Shown: positions 47,901 through 55,025, counted from the first letter of the stretch. The stretch: DNA of 64,000 nt from an uncultured Elusimicrobia bacterium (GCA_947306425.1 CAMZGO010000007.1:1-64000); one strand, 5' to 3'. Numbers and translations: made by a program. The notes: generated by a model from the sequence alone, not told the origin.

Positions 47901-50541
47901 TATGGCAAATAATGCTATGGAAATGCGCCTTATAAGCGACCATATTGTTAAACAATTTATCAGTATTGCGCAAAGGAAACAAACGGCAAATTACAAAAAA
48001 TATTTGTCCGGCAAGATTTCCGCATTACTTAATAACAAGATTTTTGCCAAAGTGGGCCAACTGCGCCGCGCAAAGTTTACCCCCGAAATTATGGAATTTA
48101 TGAAACATGCAAAAGAGATTTGGGGGCTTACAAATAAAGACGCCGAAAAGGAATATGATTTTAGGGCCAAGAGTTATGACCCCGAAAATCCACCAAGCCC
48201 GGTGCAAGCATTTGAAAACCGCTTGCTTGAATTTAAGGTTTTATGGGACACACAAGACCCCGCGGACGCAAAAGGCCTTTATGATGAACTTTTGGACCTT
48301 TTAAGAGGGGACAGGCAACTTAAACGCTTTGAAGAAGCAAAAAAACAATTTAATGAAAGCGGAAGGCGCTTAATTTTGACACAAGCACTTAAAGAGAAGA
48401 AATTACCGGTAGGAACAAAGGCGTATTTGTTGCATGCCGGCACTGATTTGCAAAGTGCTTTAGATGTTTTGTTTGGTAAATTTGAATATGAAACTATGGG
48501 CTATGACGGTAAAATGCACAAAGAAATATTTAATGCACGCGAAGAATTTGCCGGCGAATTAGACCAAATTGAAGAACAAAATTTCTTGCACCATTATAAC
48601 ATGGCGCTTGATGAAAGTGTGCGTTCTGCCTACGGACTTGATACAAAGTTCCAAATGTTTGATAAGATTAAAGAACTTTTGGACTATAAAAAAGAAGTTA
48701 TAAATTACGGTTTTATTAAAGATACTGAAAACGGAGCGATGATTGCTTCCATTTTCCGTAATGGCAAATGGGTAAACAATAATAATCCGCGCAAGCAAAC
48801 CTTAAATAAATTAAACATAATTTATGACTATATACAAAGCCAAAACCACGAGTATGTAGAAACAGCGGAAGGCATAAAAGATGTTGGCTACGCTGCGCGC
48901 TTGGAGCGTTCTTATGGTAAGGAACAATTAAATGATATGTTTGCATGTTTAACAGACCAAGACCGCAAACTTGCTGATAGTTTAATTGAACTTGCCTCTA
49001 AATTTTACCCGGAATTAAACAAGGTACATAAAAGAATTTACGGTTTTGCTTTGCCAAAAACCGAAGGCGTGTATTTTCCGGGCGTGACCGAAAGAATTGC
49101 CGATGATGTGGATTGGCACGCTGATTTTGTAGCAAACAGCAAAAGCCCTTCTTTTATCAAAGAGCGTGTTAAAAGCAATAAGCCGGTTATGGCGCTTGTA
49201 AACCCGTTGGCTGTATTAAAAGCACATGGCAGAAGGTCTGCGGAATTTATTTATAACGCGGAAAGGTTTACCGAGTTAAAACGCATGTTTAAGGCAGAAG
49301 AAATGAAAACCGCATTTGTGGAAAAGTTCGGGCAAAATGACGGTATAGAACTTTACCAAAAAATGCTGCGTTTAATTGATTTACAGGGACCTCAAAAAGC
49401 CCAAGCAAAAGGGGAGTTTTTTAAGGTGTCTGATAAAATCTTTAATAATTGGGTAAAAACCGCTATGGGCTTAAAAATTATGACAGGTATTAAACAGGTG
49501 GCTTCCGGCATTTCTTTTGCGGAAAAAATGCCCGCTGCTACTTATACCAAGTATTTTGCCGAAGCCATGGCGCACCCGGTGCAAACTATGGACTTTATGA
49601 ATAAAACATTTCCATATATTGAAACACGCTTTGAAACGGGCGGTATCAATGAGGCGGTAGCGCGTGCTATGGCAAGAAACGATATTTCCGCTATGGGCGA
49701 AAAGTTTAGCATGATTACCAATTTGGGCTTACTTAATACAAGATATGGCGATAAATTAAGTATATCTTTGTTCGGGCAACCTTATTATAGGTATTTAAGG
49801 GAAGATTTGAAATTACCGGAAGATAAGGCAAAAGCGGAGTTTTTAAGACAAGCAACAACCACTTTGCAAAGTTCGTTAAAATCACAATTAAGTGAAGCGC
49901 AAAGCGTGGCTGATAACTTCGCAACCCGTGTTTTTATGGTGTTTAGAAACCAACAATTACAATATGTGCGTAAAGCGTTTACGACATACGCGCAATATAA
50001 AAACGGGGAACTTTCCGCAAAGCAATTTGCTAAAGCAGAGTTTATTTATTTAGTGCTTAACCCGCTTGTTTATGTGGCTTTGGGTATTGGATTTATACCG
50101 AGAGATGATGATGATAAAAAACGCTTGGCGGCTGCACCTATAACGCAAACTTTGGGCGCTTATCCGTTTGGCGAAGCAACTGCCGAACTTTTTGTGGATA
50201 ATGTTTATTCCATGTTTAAGGATAAAGAATTAACCGCACCGCAAAAAATGGGCTTACCGATGATAGACGATATTGTAAAAGACATAACCCGCGCCGTCAA
50301 AACAGTCAATGAAGATGATTTAACGGCAGAAGATTATGTGGACGCAACGCTCGGTATTGCCAAATACTCCGGCTTACCGTTAAATACATTAAAGAGCATG
50401 ATTAAAGGCGGGGTGGATATTACAAAAGGTAAACCGGCAAAGGGCGCTTTGGAAGTTATCGGCTACACGGAAACCCGCGCCGGTAAAATAGTAGGCGAAG
50501 AAAAGAAGAAAAAGAAAAAAAGAAAACGCCGGAAGAAATAA
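41998..50541 (+). CDS. giant internal virion / polyvalent ejection protein
   Basis: 2847 residues. Order: N-terminal segment shared with the prophage membrane protein (residues 20-60), helical and acidic linkers to about 620, polyvalent-type domains, a first metallopeptidase motif HEWFH (964-968), a PBECR-like nuclease or toxin-like region (about 1281-1402), a second motif HELGH (1466-1470), long helical stretches with Lys/Glu, and a C-terminal part with a hydrophobic segment near 2680-2705 and a Lys/Arg tail. This is the architecture of polyvalent proteins injected with phage DNA. In gene order it takes the place of T7 gp16. Individual enzymatic roles are inferred only. Confidence 0.82.
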   Translation: MEEQFENKERTVYLSSTGDFIKTDLTNPREIKYAAEIQLAKKDRDKFFGLKPLEQDRAEITKAAMEDKGRGYLKQAGAGIGSAIVNMGQTVWNWAKYTNANLVNKAWRKLNDYSADILKATGSIDEETRANMMNQVNNNYKSVRDILNEEMLLSREKQNAYLEKTGLAKKEGDSLIYDIANGVGSVAAALGVAIVTKSPNAAAVLFGGIAGQSGYEEALAAGIEPEKALKVGSVRGLVEGTLEKIGLHCYIEGLKTRGIITRILKNAAVEATQEMSQQTAEEILQTKYGGRKEDWKRAAEDILLSGFVGMIVGGGFSAAGAGTNMIEQENAAQKDTSKISLPTQKLPTQNIDLTDAFESGVKRFTDLGMPEKDAAKLTFSLLKKAAEPETAKEIVDMIREENSNLTYLNNDEDQNAAAVAEAIKQATAPDRVVKQQAFNIADEVEEGALKAGRTPEEAAASASLAQKASMGFYELTGVLPKDQIQIKIEADKEAELNAANENDLTGEEDISFDFGFTEEEQPEIKESTPQNLAMQEEVKNLQEETRQAQAQQLLLEGPKQAANTEEIKDTYTNSILEKKQTAENEEQAEPENKDKIEDAGEFLLGNKKKNTNLVWEDFSQMNDLVKKANMTKQKIYKMPAFEDLKKEYNLSDRQAGFVMYVYSKINSKPSKSVRNTEENQKMYVEGVKKVMDSVIKYAQDNKNTIEGWQPATNSFMYTIKDYGFFDTLFPARGEQDKYYNRFSHNKDYNDLALVLGGNKFVRALQIRDPEVKEIDALTEKLKNPTQKTAGKKADYEKLFAVAKDYSGKYFVRGLKEKISYSADLSFDTKEAAEEYAKKLFEIVKPYLDNGGDIVSFAGLRKGIERRKPNENIDAQGLIDTFGFRGVNFGNWTKQSERQEFLNLTYDSLFDLAEILNVPPEALSFGGTLGLAYGAQGQRGAAAHFIPQYNEINLTRKNGMGSLAHEWFHALDYYFGNIAQGKDFSGKNILDERQAGGVRPEVFAAFENLRKAMTKKPATLEELEKAKENVIKNNKSRIEFYIEDLKQVFRNEKNLDKMVKIAQQIGEETDLSQEKFSKYATEYLQLIRESRRKSSDDITMTRHLHWIDSAARGIKRAKEMTELLQDTEFLKEARALDKNNNHKKAYFTKNTEMGARAFTAYVLDKMEEKEQQNFFLTHKDRKEVDILAWLKEEQRAAGKNEKEPDMKDFMLNWSPVIPEERKAIIKAFDNLFETLKTKKTDKGITFYQSGKDTRVNKPVPAAKDTVIKPVLIEKGVPNFGSVKELKEYLFNDLKVLNDIEVKSVGTTLHFGEHEVRRGLKNARSKTQNQFFADLKKAVGNAQYVRFEPADAAHPNVAGQDIYYTAIKIGNDIYAIRIKADVALQQKSNLYNYAGHKVIDIKKYQGIDTDLTVYNPDTISIAQFDEIFKTQKLNQDEENPRGSVTFADDIKQAFIKFNNTADKSTLIHELGHIWLKDIEQFSAISQKPEFLEFKENLDKWLGEPVNGVYSVEQQEKFAKTFERYLQEGKAPNAELKTIFEKFKAWLSEIYTAVKDFIQLSPEAVKTFDTLLSTERGKYNLENIRNKTAQAKAVVEKIKKGQAVSIDGITIKDIKEALKVMNSRMPAEPKENLLRVLRRKGADYANAGKIDKEAYKNAYVPNKKDGIQDGLALTLRDWGFMAFDDSAVADYEGLSKQEEIAADLIDRALNGEKIYQVNDPQAAKREQFLADVEKAREIVGENGEEIARAIAALEEKGYRIIEKEDINYLARQLKELDRIVEKSQILESQEEKEKGNKEFEKMKKQTALEARRIKAAVIEELNKRDIAGKSTMFAVLEKAQTPEEIFTAAADILTEISREFEKTEEGQAEQRKIDVPKTDWEAKRVNLLKELAEISANATKEERAARNMIEQARQARHGARAALSKKELAEYEKAKSFLSKSFEKKYLKAFNNALRGEPHIEGKDVASIMRVMANNAMEMRLISDHIVKQFISIAQRKQTANYKKYLSGKISALLNNKIFAKVGQLRRAKFTPEIMEFMKHAKEIWGLTNKDAEKEYDFRAKSYDPENPPSPVQAFENRLLEFKVLWDTQDPADAKGLYDELLDLLRGDRQLKRFEEAKKQFNESGRRLILTQALKEKKLPVGTKAYLLHAGTDLQSALDVLFGKFEYETMGYDGKMHKEIFNAREEFAGELDQIEEQNFLHHYNMALDESVRSAYGLDTKFQMFDKIKELLDYKKEVINYGFIKDTENGAMIASIFRNGKWVNNNNPRKQTLNKLNIIYDYIQSQNHEYVETAEGIKDVGYAARLERSYGKEQLNDMFACLTDQDRKLADSLIELASKFYPELNKVHKRIYGFALPKTEGVYFPGVTERIADDVDWHADFVANSKSPSFIKERVKSNKPVMALVNPLAVLKAHGRRSAEFIYNAERFTELKRMFKAEEMKTAFVEKFGQNDGIELYQKMLRLIDLQGPQKAQAKGEFFKVSDKIFNNWVKTAMGLKIMTGIKQVASGISFAEKMPAATYTKYFAEAMAHPVQTMDFMNKTFPYIETRFETGGINEAVARAMARNDISAMGEKFSMITNLGLLNTRYGDKLSISLFGQPYYRYLREDLKLPEDKAKAEFLRQATTTLQSSLKSQLSEAQSVADNFATRVFMVFRNQQLQYVRKAFTTYAQYKNGELSAKQFAKAEFIYLVLNPLVYVALGIGFIPRDDDDKKRLAAAPITQTLGAYPFGEATAELFVDNVYSMFKDKELTAPQKMGLPMIDDIVKDITRAVKTVNEDDLTAEDYVDATLGIAKYSGLPLNTLKSMIKGGVDITKGKPAKGALEVIGYTETRAGKIVGEEKKKKKKRKRRKK
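42079..42116 (+). repeat. 38-bp inverted duplicate, copy B
   Basis: Identical to the reverse complement of 22893-22930. Codes residues 28-40 of the giant protein (PREIKYAAEIQLA). Confidence 0.9.
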
Positions 50542-50574
50542 TTTGAAGTGAAAATTAACATAAGGAGTAAAAAC

Positions 50575-50874
50575 ATGATACTTGTAGACAAAGCAAACAA
50601 TATAGAGAACAAAAGCGTTGTTCTTGCTGACATAGCACATTATGGCGGTAGAAGAACTGACGCCGTTAGTGTTCTTGCAACGGGGACTTTTACCGGTACG
50701 CCGAAATTACAAATGTCCCTTGACGGTACTAACTTTGTACCTTTACTTAACAGCGACGGGGACCAAGTGGAACTAACCGCCGATACGCCTGTACACTTGA
50801 GGTCTGCCAATGTTTGGGTCAAGGTAGATTTAACCGGTGTATCCTCAAGTGACTTAAAAATTGAAATTGCCTAG
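50575..50874 (+). CDS. small beta-rich virion protein
   Basis: 99 residues from ATG 50575 (AAGGAG upstream). Strand-forming repeats (VSVLATGTFTGTPKLQMSLDG, HLRSANVWVKVDLTG) suggest an Ig- or jelly-roll-like tail component. It directly precedes the DGR target gene. Confidence 0.6.
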   Translation: MILVDKANNIENKSVVLADIAHYGGRRTDAVSVLATGTFTGTPKLQMSLDGTNFVPLLNSDGDQVELTADTPVHLRSANVWVKVDLTGVSSSDLKIEIA

Positions 50875-50883
50875 GGGGATAGT

Positions 50884-52335
50884 ATGAGCGATATTTTATA
50901 TAGCAGTTTAGTATTATCTTCCAAGGCGGACAGTGGTGGCGGTTCTTCCGATAACCAAGATTTACTTGGCGTAAGTTTTGACGGAACTAATGCTGCCGGC
51001 ACAAGGACTTATGGCGCGGCTGATTTAAGTTTTACAAAATCCACTGACGCCGCTGCCGGTACAGACCCATTTAGAGATAATCCGATTTATCAAGGTTATT
51101 ATGTATTGGTAAAATATAACAGCACTACACAAAAAGCGGAAATTGTTGCTTATGAAGGCACTAAAAAATATGACGATATGATTACCGCTAATGAAGAAGA
51201 TTTTGATGTGGTGCGTATGTTTCCACTTTTTTACTTCAAACATATTATTGATAGTCAAGGTAAAATTCAAATAGTTTTAAGCAAGACGGCAAAAACAGGG
51301 TTTAAGCCCTCGCCTATGCACTACCGGAACGGCGTTTTGCATGAGTGGATAGGTATAACCCGTTATGCTTGGGGAAATGCCGGAAGTGGGACTATTGCCT
51401 CTCGTGCCGGTTTATATCCTTTAACAAATACTACCCGTGCAGATTTTGAAACAAAAGCCCGCGCACGCGGTATGCGTGTATTTGGTATGAAGGAACTTTC
51501 CGCCTTGCAAATGCTTGGCGCGGTTAAATATGCAAATTTGAATTGGCAAACCGCAATAGGTCCGGGCTTTACCGAAGCACCGGCAACGGATAGAACCGTG
51601 ACCGTTGCACAAGAAAATGCCAATAGCGTGATTTTATCCGCTTCGTATGCGGCAGATTTCCCGGTTGGAGCGTCAATATATTTAGCGTCAAATGACTTTC
51701 GCACTATTACCGCTAATGAAACTTATAGCGAAGATGACACGATGATAGAAGTGTCTTTTGGCGGTTCGCCTTTTACTTCCACAACTTCCACAAAAGTACA
51801 TGGCGGACTTGCAATTAACGGCTCTGCTGACGCGGTAAAAGGGCTTGACGGGCAAAATACATCAATGCATACATCCGGTGGGCGCCGTTCAATTATAACT
51901 TTGGGTATTGAAAATCTTTTTGGCAACTGTTGGAAATTTTTAACCGACACAATGCGCATGAACGGAACATCCGTTTCTTATTTTAACCCGGACCCGGACG
52001 GCGATAACACATACCCGGAAGATAGTAATTTAAGAGGGTGGCAAGCCGGACCTACCATATTGACGACGGAAGGATATATTAAACGCTTTACCCCTACTTA
52101 TAGTTTGGGCGATTTGACGCATTTATCTATACCGGCGGAACTTGGCGGAAACCAAAGTAATCCGGTTGGCGATTATCAGTATAGCAACGCCGCAACTGAG
52201 CGCAAATGCTGTTTATTTGGCGGGGGCCTCGGCCTCGGGGCCGTTGCCGGCCCGTTCTTCTTGGTTTGGCGCAGCGGGCTCGGCGTTAGCTGGTGGTATA
52301 TCGGGGCGCTCGGCGTGTTTATACCTGATTTGTAG
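50884..52335 (+). CDS. DGR target protein, variable tail receptor-binding protein (putative)
   Basis: 483 residues. N-terminal beta-rich virion-attachment region, then from about residue 110 a C-type-lectin/formylglycine-enzyme-like domain: MKELSALQMLGAVKYANLNWQ, IENLFGNCWKFLTD and the final GP.. W..RLG.. WNNGALG-type core. The last 38 residues (446 onward) are the variable repeat. Seventeen codons there carry adenine in the template and differ in this gene. Likely sits at the tail tip and binds the host; the ligand is unknown. The stop at 52333-52335 is outside the template-matched segment. Confidence 0.9.
   Translation: MSDILYSSLVLSSKADSGGGSSDNQDLLGVSFDGTNAAGTRTYGAADLSFTKSTDAAAGTDPFRDNPIYQGYYVLVKYNSTTQKAEIVAYEGTKKYDDMITANEEDFDVVRMFPLFYFKHIIDSQGKIQIVLSKTAKTGFKPSPMHYRNGVLHEWIGITRYAWGNAGSGTIASRAGLYPLTNTTRADFETKARARGMRVFGMKELSALQMLGAVKYANLNWQTAIGPGFTEAPATDRTVTVAQENANSVILSASYAADFPVGASIYLASNDFRTITANETYSEDDTMIEVSFGGSPFTSTTSTKVHGGLAINGSADAVKGLDGQNTSMHTSGGRRSIITLGIENLFGNCWKFLTDTMRMNGTSVSYFNPDPDGDNTYPEDSNLRGWQAGPTILTTEGYIKRFTPTYSLGDLTHLSIPAELGGNQSNPVGDYQYSNAATERKCCLFGGGLGLGAVAGPFFLVWRSGLGVSWWYIGALGVFIPDL
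52219..52317 (+). repeat. DGR variable repeat (VR)
   Basis: It aligns without gaps to 52433-52531 (offset 214). Of 99 positions, 24 differ and all 24 are A in the template; the other 4 template A are kept and no C, G or T differs. The GC-rich end (52302-52315) matches the template perfectly and is the expected initiation-of-homing site. Confidence 0.95.
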
Positions 52336-52353
52336 GGTAGCGCTTTAGCGCGA

Positions 52354-52373
52354 AGGGGAGTGAAAACTCCCCT
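52354..52373 (+). promoter_or_regulatory. DGR target-site hairpin with GAAA loop
   Basis: A perfect 8-bp stem AGGGGAGT/ACTCCCCT with a GAAA tetraloop, 36 bases after the VR. In phage BPP-1 a hairpin of this size and loop type downstream of VR is needed for efficient target recognition. Small stems GCGC/GCGC (52340-52351) and GCCCT/AGGGC (52374-52385) flank it. Confidence 0.8.
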
Positions 52374-52432
52374 GCCCTAAAGGGCAAAGTAGTTTTGTAG
52401 TAAGTAGTAAAAGCAGTAGGGTAAGTGTTTGG

Positions 52433-52531
52433 AGCGGGAACCTCGACAACAGGGCCAATGCCGGCCCGTTCTACTTGAATTGGAACAACAGGCTCGGCAA
52501 TAACAGGTGGAATAACGGGGCGCTCGGCGAA
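52433..52531 (+). repeat. DGR template repeat (TR)
   Basis: Non-coding copy of the VR. Read in the VR frame it gives SGNLDNRANAGPFYLNWNNR and then LGNNRWNNGALGE. Most adenines lie in AAY codons, which can mutate to many residues but never to a stop. It lies 98 bases after the target gene and ends 131 bases before the reverse transcriptase start. Confidence 0.95.
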
Positions 52532-52662
52532 CTATAATCAGTAGTAAAAAAAAGAAGTGCCAACACGGACCTTGCCTCTTGGCAAAAATAATGTCGCAAC
52601 AGGTGTGTTTGGTAGGCCGTTGTAAGTTTGTAAGGTTCGAAGAACATGCAGATTATAACACT

Positions 52663-53682
52663 ATGAAAAGAATAGGATATATATTAACCGAAGAAAAACT
52701 TTCTTTAGATGTTTGTAAGACGGCAATATTAAAAGCCGCAAGACATAAACATAAAAGAATTAGCGTTGCTAAAATACTTTCACGCTTAGATGAAAAAGCA
52801 GCGCTACTGAGGGAAATTATCCTTGAAGAAAAATACAAGCCGGCAGAATATAAGGTTTGTCATATAATAGACCACCCTTCACAAAAAGAGCGGTTATTAC
52901 ATAAACCGAAATTTTTCCCGGACCAATGTATACACCATGTTATAATTTTGTTGCTACATAAAGAACTTTTGAAGCGGTTTGACCCTTATGTTATTGCTTC
53001 TATACCAAAGCGGGGCGCTCATTACGGGCATAGAGCGCTCCGCAAATGGCTTGAGCGTGATAGAACCGGAACAAAATACTGCTTAAAATGTGATATTAAA
53101 AAATGTTATGACAATATACGCCCGCCGGTTGTTGTTGCTGCTGTGGCGCGATTTGTTAAAGATAAAAAGTTTTTACGGCTTATTGCAAAGGTTGCCTATT
53201 CCCTTCCTAGTTTGCCACTAGGAAACTATACAAGCGGTTGGTTTGAAAACTTGGTTTTATGTCCTTTAGATAGGGCTTTAAGAGCAAATAAATATGTTGT
53301 CCGGTATTTAAGATATGTGGATGATTTTATTGCTCTTGGACCTAATAAAAGGAAATTAAGGCAACTTATAGATTATATTTCCGGTATTTTGGCTAAACTA
53401 GGTTTGCGATTAAAAGAAAATTGGCAAGTGTTTAAGGTGGATGAGAGAGGTATTGATATTATTGGGTATAGGTTTTACAGGAATTTTATATTGCTTAGAA
53501 AAAGAAATTTGCTTTCCCTTATGCGTTGTATAAGGGCATACAAAAAACATCCTACGGCAAAACTTGCAAAAAGTTTGCTTTCCCGGATTGGTATGTGCAA
53601 ATGGTTTAACAGCCATAATTTTTGGAAGAAGTATTGTTTGGACTTAAATTTTAGAAAAATGAAACGGAGGGCCTACACATGA
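52663..53682 (+). CDS. DGR reverse transcriptase
   Basis: 339 residues from ATG 52663, where the family-typical MKRIG start lies; upstream in-frame starts at 52579 (TTG) and 52591 are possible. RT motifs: KPKFFPDQCIHH, ASIPKRGAHYG, the catalytic D144 in KCDIKKCYDN, LGNYTSGWFENL (motif 4) and catalytic YVDD at 218-221. It copies TR RNA with errors at adenines. Motif 4 normally reads GxxxSQ; here it is S191-G192. Its stop overlaps the next gene (ATGA). Confidence 0.93.
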   Translation: MKRIGYILTEEKLSLDVCKTAILKAARHKHKRISVAKILSRLDEKAALLREIILEEKYKPAEYKVCHIIDHPSQKERLLHKPKFFPDQCIHHVIILLLHKELLKRFDPYVIASIPKRGAHYGHRALRKWLERDRTGTKYCLKCDIKKCYDNIRPPVVVAAVARFVKDKKFLRLIAKVAYSLPSLPLGNYTSGWFENLVLCPLDRALRANKYVVRYLRYVDDFIALGPNKRKLRQLIDYISGILAKLGLRLKENWQVFKVDERGIDIIGYRFYRNFILLRKRNLLSLMRCIRAYKKHPTAKLAKSLLSRIGMCKWFNSHNFWKKYCLDLNFRKMKRRAYT

Positions 53683-54149
53683 GAATAGGTATTGACGGAT
53701 ACTACCCACAAGACGGGGTAGAAGTAAAAGAAACAAACGGAGTGCTGGCTATAACTTTATATGCAGACATCGAGCGTACGCCGGCACAAGAACCGGGGCA
53801 AGAAATAATTACCGCAAATGTAGTTAATTTAACTTTGCCCTTAGGCAGCGTGGAAAAAGCGGATATTGTGTCAAATTTCCAATATTACTTTGATAAAGCG
53901 TTAGCCCAAGAACTCGCAAAAGCAAAAGAGATTGCCATTATTCCGGTGCAAACCCTTTTGACTGATACGGACTATAAAGCGCACAAGGTTGTGGACGGCG
54001 TTCTTTCAGCGCAAGATTATGAGCCATGGAAGAACTTACGGCAGCATTGGCGTGATACTATTAACGCTATGCAAAACGCTGCTACTTATGAGGAATTGGC
54101 CGCTATTACTTACGCGAAAACGCCGGGTGAGTTAAATGAACAAAATTGA
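53679..54149 (+). CDS. tail-associated / assembly protein (putative)
   Basis: 156 residues. The C-terminal half has the pattern DTDYKAHKVVDG....DYEPWKNLRQHWRDTINAM, typical of small tail-fibre assembly or DUF4376-like proteins. It is coupled to the RT gene. It does not look like the four-helix Avd accessory protein of other DGRs. Confidence 0.6.
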   Translation: MRIGIDGYYPQDGVEVKETNGVLAITLYADIERTPAQEPGQEIITANVVNLTLPLGSVEKADIVSNFQYYFDKALAQELAKAKEIAIIPVQTLLTDTDYKAHKVVDGVLSAQDYEPWKNLRQHWRDTINAMQNAATYEELAAITYAKTPGELNEQN

Positions 54150-54375
54150 CTTTAATATTATTTGGAAAGTCGTTGTTGTCGTTTTTGCTGCCGGGATGTT
54201 CTATATGCAAGTATTGGCTATACGCCAAGATTTAGAGCGTATGGACGCAAAATTTGACCGGCTTGAGCAAAAAGTGGAAAAGCATAATAACTTTGACCGT
54301 CGTATTATAAAACTTGAAACTATGCTTGAAATAAAAAAGGGGAATTTTGCTTATGATAAATTGGCAGAAAACTAA
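54136..54375 (+). CDS. membrane-anchored coiled-coil protein, lysis region
   Basis: 79 residues: one membrane segment (IIWKVVVVVFAAGMFYMQV, about 8-26) followed by a heptad-like helix (LERMDAKFDRLEQKVEK). Overlaps the tail gene by 14 bases and the endolysin by 23. It may be a holin-associated or pinholin-like protein; uncertain. Confidence 0.55.
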   Translation: MNKIDFNIIWKVVVVVFAAGMFYMQVLAIRQDLERMDAKFDRLEQKVEKHNNFDRRIIKLETMLEIKKGNFAYDKLAEN

Positions 54376-54772
54376 GTATTTAATAAAAAAACATGAGGGT
54401 AAAAGTTTAACTCTTTATAAGTGTCCTGCCGGTAAATTAACTATTGGCTACGGGCATAATATTGAGGATAGAGGTATTTCCGATGAGGTTGCTGAAAAAC
54501 TGCTTGAACAAGACGCACAAATCGCTTATAAGCAAGTTAAAAACAATATCTCATGTTTTGATACTCTTGATGAAGCCCGACAGTATGTTTTAATTGATAT
54601 GTGTTTCAATATGGGTTTAAGCCGTTTGATGACCTTTAAGAAAATGCTTCTTGCTTTGGAAAAAGGGTTATACCAAAATGCAGCCGATGAAATGTTAGAT
54701 AGTAAATGGGCAAAACAAGTTAGTCGGCGTGCAGAGTTTTTGGCACAAATTATGCGAACAGGTATTTGGTAG
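54353..54772 (+). CDS. endolysin, GH24 lysozyme
   Basis: 139 residues from ATG 54353 (GGGG upstream). T4-lysozyme-type pattern: catalytic Glu15 in KKHEGKSLTLYKCPAGKLTIGYGHNI, and FDTLDEARQYVLIDMCFNMG further on. No signal peptide, so release depends on a holin. Cuts peptidoglycan glycan strands. Confidence 0.9.
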   Translation: MINWQKTKYLIKKHEGKSLTLYKCPAGKLTIGYGHNIEDRGISDEVAEKLLEQDAQIAYKQVKNNISCFDTLDEARQYVLIDMCFNMGLSRLMTFKKMLLALEKGLYQNAADEMLDSKWAKQVSRRAEFLAQIMRTGIW

Positions 54773-54774
54773 TT

Positions 54775-54870
54775 ATGAAACAAGGTATTTGTTTGCACTG
54801 CAAATGGCAATATACTTGTGAGTATTACAATGAAAATAAAAGCATTTGCAATAGATTTGAGAACAAATAG
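54775..54870 (+). CDS. small Cys4 protein
   Basis: 31 residues from ATG 54775, three bases after the endolysin stop. Cys at 6, 9, 15 and 25 (CxxC x5 C x9 C), ending CNRFENK. The next gene carries the same Cys spacing in the +1 frame. Confidence 0.5.
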   Translation: MKQGICLHCKWQYTCEYYNENKSICNRFENK

Positions 54871-55009
54871 TTTTTGTTTAGGTTGTAATAAATTTGTTGC
54901 TTGCCCTAGCAAGACGGAATTAAAAGTTTTTTGCAACTCTTTCCAAAAAGGAAAAAGTTGGCACCCGGAAATCCGGCAAGTGTTAGGAAAAACCGAACAC
55001 TTCAAATAA
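54830..55009 (+). CDS. small Cys4 protein, +1 frame
   Basis: 59 residues if ATG 54830 is used (GTG 54818 is also possible). The core is CLGCNKFVACPSKTELKVFC, with exactly the Cys spacing of the preceding gene, followed by a basic tail. The start overlaps the first gene in another frame; alternatively both are one product joined by frameshifting near 54868. Confidence 0.45.
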   Translation: MKIKAFAIDLRTNSFCLGCNKFVACPSKTELKVFCNSFQKGKSWHPEIRQVLGKTEHFK

Positions 55010-55025
55010 TTAAGGAGTAAAAATT

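Noticed and set aside
52579-53682. RT read as a retron or group II intron enzyme
   Set aside because: No msr/msd-like RNA, no maturase or endonuclease domain; adenine-specific TR/VR pair next to it decides for a DGR.
53679-54149. Candidate Avd gene of the DGR
   Set aside because: Size is near, but it has beta strands and the DTDYK/DYE..R pattern of tail proteins and is acidic, not a basic four-helix bundle.
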